In this document: in pieces, positions 5,920 through 13,284 of the stretch
Position numbering within the stretch: the first letter of the stretch is position 1
How the letters are laid out: each line of letters starts with the position of its first letter
Origin: an uncultured Bacillota bacterium
GTDB lineage: Bacteria > Bacillota > Clostridia > Lachnospirales > Lachnospiraceae
Direction: 5' to 3'
DNA: 32,131 nucleotides
Assembly: GCA_949291945.1 (NCBI GenBank)
Contig: CASEXH010000036.1
Span: 1 to 32,131 of the forward strand
Notes under the pieces: generated by a model
The model's input: the letters and a program-made list of their open reading frames with translations, nothing else
Database searches by the model: none
Told to the model about the DNA's origin: nothing
Position numbers and translations under genes: made by a program

Positions 5920-8633
5920 GACTTTTTCTCTAAATCTTCAAAATTTTTTCTTCCCAGGCGGACATCTTCCATAAAATCTGTCATATTCTCCGGAAGGCTT
6001 TCAAAAAGATAACTGCCGCTCTTTTTGGTCTTCTCCAGATAGTGATTCCGGATCTCCTGGTTCATCATCTGGATCTCTTCCCGCAGGTTTCTGGCAGAAA
6101 GTCTGGCCGCCCCCTGTCCCATGATGATCACCTGCTCCAGGGCATCAGAGGTAGCCACGGTTACATGGTATTTTCTTCCGATCTCATGGACGGTCTTTTC
6201 AATATACTGATCGGCGGTTTCCGCCTCTTTTGTATAGACCACATAGATATTGTGATATTTCTGGACCTCCCCCTGGTTCCCTTCCACTTTATAAGCGTCA
6301 AACACCAGGATCAGGGTGCATTTTTTGTAGCCCTGATAATTACAGAGCAAGTCCATCAGTTTGTTTCTGGCTCCTTCAATATTCACCTTGGCCAGTTCCT
6401 GAAGGTCCTCCCAGGCAAAAATAATATTGTATCCGTCTACCAGAAGATATTCTTTCTCCGGCTCCTGTTTCTTATACCTTCTGGTCTTTTCCGGAGCTTT
6501 CTTGACTGCAAAGTCTTCTTCCTGGTTATACCTTGGTCTCTTTATAGGGCCGTAAGTACGGACAAAAATCTCCTCCAGTTCCTGCTGGGTCAGGCGGATC
6601 TCCTCAAAACTGGGAGCCGGTGCCGACTGGATCTCCATTTCCGGCTCCTCTTCCTTCCCAAATCCTGTATCGATATGGGCATACTCCTCCACCTGATCCC
6701 AGGGCACATTAAAGCCGGCTCCGTGGGAACAGAAAACAGATCCTGTAGGATTTTCCAGATCCCCTTCCGGATCATAAGCCGCCGCTTCTATGATCTCCTG
6801 ACTGTTGTGACAAGGTTCATAGCCTTTCAATACAAAGGACAGATGCCCCCTTCCTCTGGTATAGGCTGTGACTTCTCTCTGATAATCCCGCATCTCGGAT
6901 ACCGGGGCAGTTCCTGTGAGAAAGGCATATTCTCCCTGAATATCCGGAGTGGAAAAAGTTCCGCTCATCCGCTGGATATCGGCCATAGCCCGGCCAACCG
7001 TATCCTGAGGCACCTCCAGGGAATATTCATAAACCGGCTCCAGAAGGATACTTTCTGCCTTTCTCAGTCCCTGGCGCACCGCCCGGTAGGTGGCCTGACG
7101 GAAATCTCCCCCTTCCGTATGTTTCAGGTGGGCCCTTCCGGCGATCAGAGTGATCTTCATGTCTGTAATTTCCGAACCGGTAAGGACTCCCAGATGGTGT
7201 TTCTCCTCCAGATGGGTAAGGATCAGTCTCTGCCAGTTTCGGTCCAGAACATCCTCGCTGCAGTCTGCGGCAAAAACCAGTCCTGCCCCTCTCTCTAAAG
7301 GCTCCAGCAAAAGATGGACCTCCGCATAGTGACGGAGAGGTTCAAAGTGTCCGATCCCCTCTACCGGCTCTTTGATGGTTTCCTTGTATACAATATTTCC
7401 GGAGCCAAATTCCACTTCTATGCCAAAGCGCTCCAGGATCATCTGTTTCAGGATCTCAATCTGCACTTCTCCCATAACCTGGGCATGGATCTCTCCCAGT
7501 TGTTCGTTCCAGAGGATCTGAAGTTCGGGAATCTCCTCCTCCAGCTGCCGTAGTTTTATCAGCATTCCATGAACATCTGTGCCCTGGGGAAGCCGGATTT
7601 CATAGGTCAGCACCGGAGTCAGCACCGGAGGAGCAGAAGCCGTCTCTTCCCCAAGGCCTTCTCCTGACCAGGTTTTAGTAAGACCTGTAACTGCACAGAC
7701 ACAGCCGGCCCCGGCCTCTTCTACTGTCTGAAAACTCTGGCCGTCATAAATCCGGATCTGGTCCGCCTTTTCCTCCCATCCCTCTCCCGAAAGCAGCTGT
7801 TTTACTTTCAGTCTTCCTCCGGTGATCTTCATGTGAGTCAGCCGGGTCCCCTTGTCGTCTCTGGAAATCTTGTAAACCTTGGCGCCGAATGATTCAGAAT
7901 ATGAAGGACATTCCAAAAGATTCTCCAGCCCTTCCAGAAATTCCGTAATTCCCTGGGATTTCAGAGCTGAACCGAAAAAGCAGGGAAAGAGCTCCCTGTT
8001 TTTTACCATATCCCCAAGTTTCTTCTGAGAGATATTTCCTGTTTCCAGATATTCTTCCAGCGCAGGCTCCCCGCACATAGCAGCCTCTTCCAGAAATTCT
8101 TCCCGGTCTCTGTCCTGGGAAAAGTCTATGCAGTGTTCGTGGAGACGCTTCTTTAACTGGTCCAGTATCTTCTCTTTTTCTGTTCCCTCCTGATCCATTT
8201 TATTCACGAAGAGCAGGGTAGGAATCTGATACTGTTTTAAAAGTCTCCAGAGAGTCTCTACATGCCCCTGTACCCCGTCAGGACCACTGATGATCAGAAT
8301 CCCGTAATCCAGCACCTGGAGGGTACGCTCCATTTCCGCAGAAAAGTCCACGTGCCCCGGAGTATCCAGCAGGGTGATCTCCTTGTCTTTCAGTTTAAAA
8401 ACTGCCTGCTTTGAGAAAATCGTGATACCTCTGGCCCGCTCCATCTCATTGGTATCCAGGAAAGCGTCCTGATGATCCACTCTTCCCATCTTCCGGATAC
8501 TTCCTGTATGAAACAAAAGGCTTTCCGCCAAAGTGGTCTTTCCTGCATCCACATGGGCCAGAAGGCCGATACTGATATGCTTTGAAGGAATTAAAGCCTG
8601 GTTTTTCTGTCTATTTTCAGACGTATTTTCCAT
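5916..8633 (-). CDS. TetM/EF-G-like translational GTPase fused to a NYN (Rae1/YacP-like) nuclease domain
   Basis: A 905-residue fusion. Residues about 18-640 form a ribosomal-protection/EF-G-type GTPase: G1 AHVDAGKTT (26-34), RGITI (68-72), DTPGHV (90-95), NKMD (144-147), then EF-G domain II-V-like sequence. A linker of about 85 residues, rich in charge (about 640-727), leads to a NYN/PIN-like domain starting LLVDGYN (730-736). Candidate metal-binding aspartates are D733, D779, D808 and D830, as in YacP/Rae1, the Bacillus nuclease that cuts mRNA in the ribosomal A site. The fusion suggests a factor that enters the A site and cleaves mRNA, or one tied to ribosome rescue. Automatic pipelines may call it tetracycline resistance; nothing here shows that. 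The ribosome binding site AAAGGGG before the ATG lies in the 3' arm of a long inverted repeat. Confidence 0.88.
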   Translation of the reverse strand: MENTSENRQKNQALIPSKHISIGLLAHVDAGKTTLAESLLFHTGSIRKMGRVDHQDAFLDTNEMERARGITIFSKQAVFKLKDKEITLLDTPGHVDFSAEMERTLQVLDYGILIISGPDGVQGHVETLWRLLKQYQIPTLLFVNKMDQEGTEKEKILDQLKKRLHEHCIDFSQDRDREEFLEEAAMCGEPALEEYLETGNISQKKLGDMVKNRELFPCFFGSALKSQGITEFLEGLENLLECPSYSESFGAKVYKISRDDKGTRLTHMKITGGRLKVKQLLSGEGWEEKADQIRIYDGQSFQTVEEAGAGCVCAVTGLTKTWSGEGLGEETASAPPVLTPVLTYEIRLPQGTDVHGMLIKLRQLEEEIPELQILWNEQLGEIHAQVMGEVQIEILKQMILERFGIEVEFGSGNIVYKETIKEPVEGIGHFEPLRHYAEVHLLLEPLERGAGLVFAADCSEDVLDRNWQRLILTHLEEKHHLGVLTGSEITDMKITLIAGRAHLKHTEGGDFRQATYRAVRQGLRKAESILLEPVYEYSLEVPQDTVGRAMADIQRMSGTFSTPDIQGEYAFLTGTAPVSEMRDYQREVTAYTRGRGHLSFVLKGYEPCHNSQEIIEAAAYDPEGDLENPTGSVFCSHGAGFNVPWDQVEEYAHIDTGFGKEEEPEMEIQSAPAPSFEEIRLTQQELEEIFVRTYGPIKRPRYNQEEDFAVKKAPEKTRRYKKQEPEKEYLLVDGYNIIFAWEDLQELAKVNIEGARNKLMDLLCNYQGYKKCTLILVFDAYKVEGNQGEVQKYHNIYVVYTKEAETADQYIEKTVHEIGRKYHVTVATSDALEQVIIMGQGAARLSARNLREEIQMMNQEIRNHYLEKTKKSGSYLFESLPENMTDFMEDVRLGRKNFEDLEKKS
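7606..7629. repeat. perfect tandem 12-bp duplication
   Basis: Two identical copies of GTCAGCACCGGA (7606-7617 and 7618-7629) lie inside the GTPase gene and encode a repeated PVLT element after the GTPase domain. In frame, so the protein is not broken. Confidence 0.8.
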
Positions 8634-8640
8634 GAAAATA

Positions 8641-8690
8641 CCCCTTTCTGTTCTATGATCGTGTAAATATAATCATAGCACAGAAAGGGG
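8641..8690. repeat. long inverted repeat over promoter and ribosome binding site of the GTPase gene
   Basis: Arms 8641-8659 and 8672-8690 match over 18 of 19 positions (one T/C mismatch), loop 12 bases. The distal arm carries the predicted -10. The proximal arm contains the ribosome binding site AAAGGGG of the GTPase gene. If transcription comes from the upstream lysR, the repeat forms an RNA hairpin that would hide the ribosome binding site or act as a weak terminator (TATTTT follows). If it starts at the local promoter, the repeat acts only as DNA, possibly an operator. Confidence 0.75.
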
Positions 8691-8700
8691 GATCTGTCGA
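8672..8700 (-). promoter_or_regulatory. candidate promoter of the GTPase-NYN gene
   Basis: Minus strand: -35 TCGACA (8695-8700, five of six consensus positions), a 17-base spacer and -10 TATGAT (8672-8677). The -10 sits inside the upstream arm of the inverted repeat, and the start would fall in its loop near 8666. Confidence 0.5.
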
Positions 8701-8713
8701 TAAAGGGTTCTTT

Positions 8714-9604
8714 TCAACTGATTTCTTCCAGAAAATGTTCCAGGATCTGGTTTTTCCTGTTTCTCTTCCACAGAGCGTAAATATCCACAAATTCTTCGGA
8801 TCCTTCCAGGGAAATAAATTTCAGATTGTCTCCATTGGTAATTTTGCTGGTAACAAAAGAAGGAAGTATCGATATACCTTCCTCTGCGGCAACCATCATT
8901 AATATACTTTCTATATCATTGCTTTGAAACAGGATATGAGGCTGGCCACCGGATTTCTGATACAGTTCCAGGAAATGAAGGTCCCCAAAGGAATTTCCAT
9001 CTTCTGAAAGAGTCATATAAATAATGGGTTCCTGTGCCAGTTCTTCTCTCCTCAAAACCTGGCGCCGGGCAAATGGGTGACTGTCGTATAACACCACTGA
9101 CAGAGGCGATCTTTCCACACAGATACAGTCAGTATCCCCGTTTTTTACACTATCTTCACTGTTCCATGTAAAGATGATATCGTAGTCTCCTTTCTGAAGG
9201 CCGGTCTCCAGGACTCCTGTATCCCAGCGGTAACAGGAAATCAGAATGTTTGGATATTTATTATGAAAACTGCGAAGCCGGTCTGAGAGACCGCTTCTTT
9301 CATACCCCTTGATATAGCCCACTTTCAGACTGCCTACCAGTCCCACAGAGGCTTCCCGGACCCTGTGTTCCGCCTGTTCCACACGTTCCAGGATCCCTTT
9401 TGCCTCTCTGAGAAATACGCTGCCTTCCGGTGTCAGTCTCACAGGACGGGTATTCCGATCAAACAATTGTACGCCCAGATGACTTTCCAGAGCACGGATC
9501 TGCTGGGTAATGGCTGTCTGTGTAATATAATAGCGGTCAGCAGCTTTTGTAAAACTCTGGTACTCTGCTACCCCAATGAAATATCGAAGCTGATTGATGT
9601 TCAT
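8714..9604 (-). CDS. LysR-family transcriptional regulator
   Basis: A 296-residue LysR-type regulator. The N-terminal winged helix-turn-helix (about 1-60) has the family pattern MNINQLRYFIGVAEYQSFTKA, with ITQTAITQQIRALE as recognition helix, followed by a linker helix (about 60-85) and a periplasmic-binding-like effector domain. The ATG has GGGAG about nine bases upstream. It is divergent from the D-lactate-dehydrogenase-like gene across a 294-base gap with palindromes of LysR type, so control of that gene is the simplest guess. Effector unknown. Confidence 0.9.
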   Translation of the reverse strand: MNINQLRYFIGVAEYQSFTKAADRYYITQTAITQQIRALESHLGVQLFDRNTRPVRLTPEGSVFLREAKGILERVEQAEHRVREASVGLVGSLKVGYIKGYERSGLSDRLRSFHNKYPNILISCYRWDTGVLETGLQKGDYDIIFTWNSEDSVKNGDTDCICVERSPLSVVLYDSHPFARRQVLRREELAQEPIIYMTLSEDGNSFGDLHFLELYQKSGGQPHILFQSNDIESILMMVAAEEGISILPSFVTSKITNGDNLKFISLEGSEEFVDIYALWKRNRKNQILEHFLEEIS

Positions 9605-9724
9605 AATATAGTTCTCCCGACAAATATTCTGCCCCCAAAGCCCGGCCTCCTCATATAAAATATCGAAGCAGCCCTAAGGGCCTGCACCCACGTATGAACA
9701 GGCTCATGACTCTGGTATTATATT

Positions 9725-9748
9725 ATAAGTTTATCTTATGTTATCATA
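9725..9748. promoter_or_regulatory. overlapping palindromes in the lysR-ldh gap (candidate LysR box)
   Basis: ATAAG-TTTAT-CTTAT (9725-9739) contains the T-N11-A pattern of LysR boxes, and an overlapping TATG-TTAT-CATA lies at 9737-9748. They lie 13 bases upstream of the predicted ldh -35. The rest of the gap (9605-9724) shows only a short CCCTAAGGG palindrome near 9670. Confidence 0.45.
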
Positions 9749-9760
9749 GGATATTTGCAG

Positions 9761-9789
9761 TTGCAATCGATCTTTTCCCCCTCTATCAT
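9761..9789 (+). promoter_or_regulatory. candidate promoter of the D-lactate-dehydrogenase-like gene
   Basis: TTGCAA (9761-9766), a 17-base spacer and TATCAT (9784-9789). The start would be near 9796, so the leader of about 100 bases contains the 9825-9882 hairpin. Confidence 0.5.
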
Positions 9790-9824
9790 AATCTAGAGAC
9801 ATATTTTACCCATATTGCTATTAT

Positions 9825-9882
9825 GGGGCTGTCGCAGTCATATTTCAGGAATATTCTCGATATTGACTAATGCGACAGCCCC
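9825..9882. repeat. 58-bp inverted-repeat element in the ldh leader
   Basis: Perfect 12-bp arms GGGGCTGTCGCA (9825-9836) and TGCGACAGCCCC (9871-9882), with AGTCA/TGACT inner pairing. It ends one base before the ldh ribosome binding-site region (AAGAAGGAGA, 9883-9890). Its loop contains TCAGGAATATT, also found in the larger element downstream of the same gene. It could be a MITE-like remnant or an RNA leader structure. Confidence 0.65.
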
Positions 9883-9898
9883 AAGAAGGAGACATACT

Positions 9899-10894
9899 AT
9901 GAAAATACTGGTTTATGAAACACGGGAGGATGAGCTGGATGCCATCCGCAAGTTAGAAAAGGAACTGCCCATAGAGATCCGGATAACTGCAGAAATCCCT
10001 TCTCTGGAAAATGTATCTATGGCAAAAGGCTGCGACGGAATCTCCATTCTGGGACAGGGCAGGATTGATGGGCCCTTTCTGGATGCCCTGGCCAGGCTTA
10101 ACGTCCACTATATTTCTACCAGAACCATTGGATACAATCACATTGATCTGGAATATGCGAAGAAACTGGGCATCCATGTATGCAATGCCAATTACGCTCC
10201 TAATGGTGTTGCAGACTTTACCATTATGATGATGCTCATGTGTCTGAGGCAGTATAAACAGGCCCTCTGGAGAGGCCAGGTAAACGACTTCTCTCTGGCC
10301 GGATTAATGGGCCGGGAAATGAAAGACCTTACTGTAGGGGTTATGGGGACAGGGCGGATAGGCGCTCAGATAATCCGGGAACTTTCCGGTTTTGGCTGCA
10401 GGATCCTGGCCTATGATGTAAGAAAAAATCCTGCTGTCACCCCTCCTGCCATTTATGTGGATCTGGATACCCTCTATGCAGAGTCTGATATTATCACTCT
10501 GCACATGCCTCTCTTTGATTCTACCAGAGAAATCATCAACCGGGAAAGTATCAGGAAAATGAAGAAAGGGGTAGTGATCATCAACTGTGCCAGAGGAGAG
10601 CTGGCAGATATGGAGGCTTTGATCGAAGGTATCGAATCAGAACACATCGGCGCTCTTGGGATCGATACTGCCGAAGGAGAAGAGAAGATCATCCATCAGG
10701 ATCACAAGACCGATATTCTGGCTGACCGGAACTGGTTTTACCTGCATCAGTTCCGCAATGTAATCATGACACAGCACATGGCTTTTTATACCGATGCAGC
10801 GGTGGAAAGTATGGTAAAATGCGGCATACTGGGCATTTATCAGATGATCACCGCCGGGAGCTGCGACACAGAGCTGACTTTCCAGAAACGTTAA
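9899..10894 (+). CDS. D-2-hydroxyacid dehydrogenase, D-lactate dehydrogenase/VanH-like
   Basis: A 331-residue NAD-dependent D-2-hydroxyacid dehydrogenase; the likely reaction is pyruvate to D-lactate with NADH. It shows the nucleotide motif GTGRIG (150-155), the substrate arginine in NCARGELADM (R232), the acidic residue of the catalytic relay (E260 region, TAEGEE) and catalytic H293 in MTQHMAFYTDAA. Length equals fermentative D-LDHs. I chose the ATG at 9899 because AGAAGGAGA lies just before it; an in-frame upstream start at 9815 would run through the inverted repeat. The other members of the family (VanH, hydroxyisocaproate dehydrogenase) cannot be excluded. Probably controlled by the divergent LysR. 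Confidence 0.88.
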   Translation: MKILVYETREDELDAIRKLEKELPIEIRITAEIPSLENVSMAKGCDGISILGQGRIDGPFLDALARLNVHYISTRTIGYNHIDLEYAKKLGIHVCNANYAPNGVADFTIMMMLMCLRQYKQALWRGQVNDFSLAGLMGREMKDLTVGVMGTGRIGAQIIRELSGFGCRILAYDVRKNPAVTPPAIYVDLDTLYAESDIITLHMPLFDSTREIINRESIRKMKKGVVIINCARGELADMEALIEGIESEHIGALGIDTAEGEEKIIHQDHKTDILADRNWFYLHQFRNVIMTQHMAFYTDAAVESMVKCGILGIYQMITAGSCDTELTFQKR

Positions 10895-10895
10895 T

Positions 10896-11041
10896 AGGCT
10901 GCTGCATGAAACGTATGTCAGGAATATTTCTATATTTTATGGGAATTTGTCGAGCATACTTTGAGACTATAGGCTTAAAGCAGCGCAGACTGAGCAACAA
11001 AATATATAAATATTCCCGATTCTAGTTTCATGCAGCAGCCT
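10896..11041. repeat. 146-bp MITE-like inverted-repeat element after ldh
   Basis: Terminal arms of 17 bp (10896-10912 and 11025-11041) are perfect inverted repeats. A second inner pair, GGAATATTT near 10921 and AAATATTCC near 11009, extends the structure. The 112-base interior has no reading frame of note. It starts directly after the ldh stop and ends ten bases before the stop of the convergent HD gene, with TTTT at the right end, so it may terminate ldh. Its TCAGGAATATT motif is shared with the element in the ldh leader. Confidence 0.65.
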
Positions 11042-11051
11042 TTTCGGTCTG

Positions 11052-11732
11052 TCAGCATATTTTATTTCCGTTAGCCACCAGTTTGAATTTACATCCCAAA
11101 ACTTCCGCAGCTCTTCTGCACATGATCATCCGTTTCAGGAAGATTTCAAAGTAGTCCATTACCGTACACATCTCGTCATCCAGTTCCAGATCCATCTGGA
11201 TCACCCGTTTTTCCCTCTTTACCTCCAGAGTAGAAGTAAGGGCCGCATAGTTTACCCGGTCATGGATATCAAAGTTGGCAATAGAGGAATTCTGCACCCG
11301 GTTCCGGCGGACATCGGTCTTATCTGCCAGGATCAGAGCGGCAGATACCACATCCACCGCAGTGCCTGTAGATTCGTCATGATTTCCAATGGCAGTGGTC
11401 ACCGTGAGTACATCCTCCAGAGTCATCCCCAGATCCTTCAGGATCCCATAAGCCAGTAGGGCTCCTGTGTGGGCGTGATCATGGCGGTTAATGCTGTTGC
11501 CGATATCGTGCATATACCCTGCGATCTTGCTGAGACGGATTTCCTTTTCTCCATATCCCAGGTCTTTCAGGATCTTTCCTGCTGTCTCAGCCACTTTGGC
11601 GGCATGTTTTTTAGAATGTTCCGTAAATCCCAGGATATTTAGTACCTGGTTTCCTCTTTCAATCAGTAAATTGATCTCTTCGTTTTTCTTTATCTGTCTA
11701 TAAGTGATCTCACCTTTATTCTCTTCAGCCAT
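11052..11732 (-). CDS. HD-domain phosphohydrolase
   Basis: A 226-residue metal-dependent HD hydrolase. Metal ligands are visible as H43 region (TEHSKKHAAKVAE), H75-D76 (YMHDIGNSINRHDHAH) and H118-D119 (IGNHDES), matching the HD superfamily that acts on nucleotides or phosphoesters. The C-terminal third (about 150-226) is less typical. It follows the PIN-PhoH gene by 21 bases on the same strand, so the pair is probably one operon. Ribosome binding site AAGGAG lies rather far (about 13 bases) from the ATG. Substrate unknown; the PhoH context hints at RNA or nucleotide metabolism. Confidence 0.85.
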   Translation of the reverse strand: MAEENKGEITYRQIKKNEEINLLIERGNQVLNILGFTEHSKKHAAKVAETAGKILKDLGYGEKEIRLSKIAGYMHDIGNSINRHDHAHTGALLAYGILKDLGMTLEDVLTVTTAIGNHDESTGTAVDVVSAALILADKTDVRRNRVQNSSIANFDIHDRVNYAALTSTLEVKREKRVIQMDLELDDEMCTVMDYFEIFLKRMIMCRRAAEVLGCKFKLVANGNKIC

Positions 11733-11753
11733 ATACTGTAGCAGCTCCTTTTC

Positions 11754-13127
11754 TTATAGTCTCGTAATTGCGTCCATGGCAAGAGCAGAACGTTCACACT
11801 CCTCCGGTGAGAAGGTGATCTGCCAGCAGAGGGGGCTGCCCTTCATATATTCCGAAGCAAAGCTGAGCCCGTTGGTCCTTTCATCCAGCATAGGCCGGTC
11901 AATCTGGTTCGTATCTCCAAGAAGGATGATCTTGGTTCCTTTCCCTGCTCTGGTAATAATCCCCTTTACCTGATTGGGTGTCATATTCTGGGCCTCATCA
12001 ATAATCAGATAAGTCTTTACAATGGAGCGGCCCCGGATATAATTCAAAGCCTCTGTCTGGATCAGCCCTCTCTCGAAGATCTCATCGATTTTCCCCTGAA
12101 GCTCCATTTCATCTTTGTACCGCTCTTCTTCATTGGAATCAATGAGCTGTTCCAGATTGTCGATAATCGGCCGCATAAGGGGAGAGATCTTTTCCTGCTC
12201 ATCTCCCGGCAGAAAGCCGATATCTGAATCAAACTGGGCATTGGGCCTGGAGATCAGGATCCTCCTGTATTCTCCTGTAGGATTATTCAACACCTTTTCC
12301 AGACCTACTGCCAGGGTGTAAAAGGTCTTACTGGTGCCTGCCATTCCCTTGATGATCACCAGGGGGGCTTTGTCCGCAGGCTGCATAAGAGCCTCCTGAG
12401 CAAAATACTGGCCGGCGTTTCTGGGCGTCACTCCGTAAGGGATGCTTTTCCGGTATTCCAGTTTCTTAATCATTCCTTTTTCCACTCTTCCCAGCTGAGT
12501 CTTTCTGGCAGACTGATCCGCCTTTAAGATCACAAACTCGTTTTCCTCCAGTTTGGGCACTTTCCGGTTGCCCTGATCATCGGAAAGATAAACGTCCTCC
12601 ACAGGAACCCCTTTTTTCTTGAAATCCTTAAACTTTTCTTCCGGCACGTATACTTCGATTCTTCCCTTATACTGCCCTTCATATTCTGCAACCTGCTCTG
12701 TGGTATAGTCTTCTGCCCGGATCCCGATGATCTGTGCTTTGATCCTGAGAAGGATATCCTTTGTCACCAGGATCACCTGTTCGCTGGAGGACTCCGCCAG
12801 TCCTTTGCAGACTTTTAAGATCCGGTTATCCATCTTATCCTCCGGCAGATCTTCCGGAAGTTTTACATCTATGTAATTTTTCTCCACCCGGATAATTCCA
12901 TGAGGTTCCAGCCGGACCCCTTCCAGAATATTTCCCTTCAGGCGCAGCTCTTCCAGGATCCGTATGGCTGCTCTGGCGTTTCTTCCTTTCTCTCCCTCTG
13001 CTTTCTTCAGGTTATCCAGTTCTTCCAGCACAACCACCGGAAGAATCACCTGATTGTCTTCAAAACTAAGCAGAGCCTGAGGATTCTGGATCAGAACGTT
13101 GGTGTCCATAACATAGATTTTTACCAT
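11754..13127 (-). CDS. PIN-PhoH fusion (PhoH2-type ribonuclease/ATPase)
   Basis: A 457-residue protein with an N-terminal PIN nuclease domain (about 1-140; D8 in YVMDTNVLI, E36, acidic residues near 97-100 and D124) and a C-terminal PhoH ATPase domain (about 225-457) with Walker A GMAGTSKT (261-268) and Walker B LIIDEAQN (374-381). Proteins with this order are known as PhoH2 and can unwind and cut RNA in an ATP-dependent way; mycobacterial copies sit with antitoxin-like partners. None is seen here; the partner downstream is an HD hydrolase. ATG preceded by AAAGGAGA. Lengths and domain order are normal for the family. Confidence 0.93.
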   Translation of the reverse strand: MVKIYVMDTNVLIQNPQALLSFEDNQVILPVVVLEELDNLKKAEGEKGRNARAAIRILEELRLKGNILEGVRLEPHGIIRVEKNYIDVKLPEDLPEDKMDNRILKVCKGLAESSSEQVILVTKDILLRIKAQIIGIRAEDYTTEQVAEYEGQYKGRIEVYVPEEKFKDFKKKGVPVEDVYLSDDQGNRKVPKLEENEFVILKADQSARKTQLGRVEKGMIKKLEYRKSIPYGVTPRNAGQYFAQEALMQPADKAPLVIIKGMAGTSKTFYTLAVGLEKVLNNPTGEYRRILISRPNAQFDSDIGFLPGDEQEKISPLMRPIIDNLEQLIDSNEEERYKDEMELQGKIDEIFERGLIQTEALNYIRGRSIVKTYLIIDEAQNMTPNQVKGIITRAGKGTKIILLGDTNQIDRPMLDERTNGLSFASEYMKGSPLCWQITFSPEECERSALAMDAITRL

Positions 13128-13206
13128 ATACAGGTCTCCTTTACCATATAAACTTTTCGACAGGACAGCTCACGGCAGACGCTTGCCGGACGTATCCCAC
13201 AAATGC

Positions 13207-13231
13207 AAAAAGGAAAGCTATTCTTTCCTTT
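13207..13231 (-). terminator. terminator of the MATE gene at 13285
   Basis: AAAGGAAAG (13209-13217) pairs with CTTTCCTTT (13223-13231) around a 5-base loop; on the minus strand the stem runs into a T-tract (A-run 13207-13211). It separates the MATE gene from PIN-PhoH. Confidence 0.7.
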
Positions 13232-13284
13232 ACAGAAATTATAACTTTCCTTTATTTTACCTGTTACCTGATTTTGGTTAAATC

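Noticed and set aside
6042..7298. A 418-codon plus-strand frame inside the GTPase-nuclease gene.
   Set aside because: Mirror of the coding strand, rich in Leu/Ser/Phe as expected from the complement; no start signal.
5916..8633. A plain tetracycline resistance gene (tetM/tetO class).
   Set aside because: Although the GTPase half is TetM-like, the extra linker and nuclease domain set it apart, and no resistance context (conjugative element, leader peptide attenuator) is present.
10896..11041. A complete insertion sequence after ldh.
   Set aside because: Only 146 bp, no transposase frame and no visible target-site duplication; at most a non-autonomous element.
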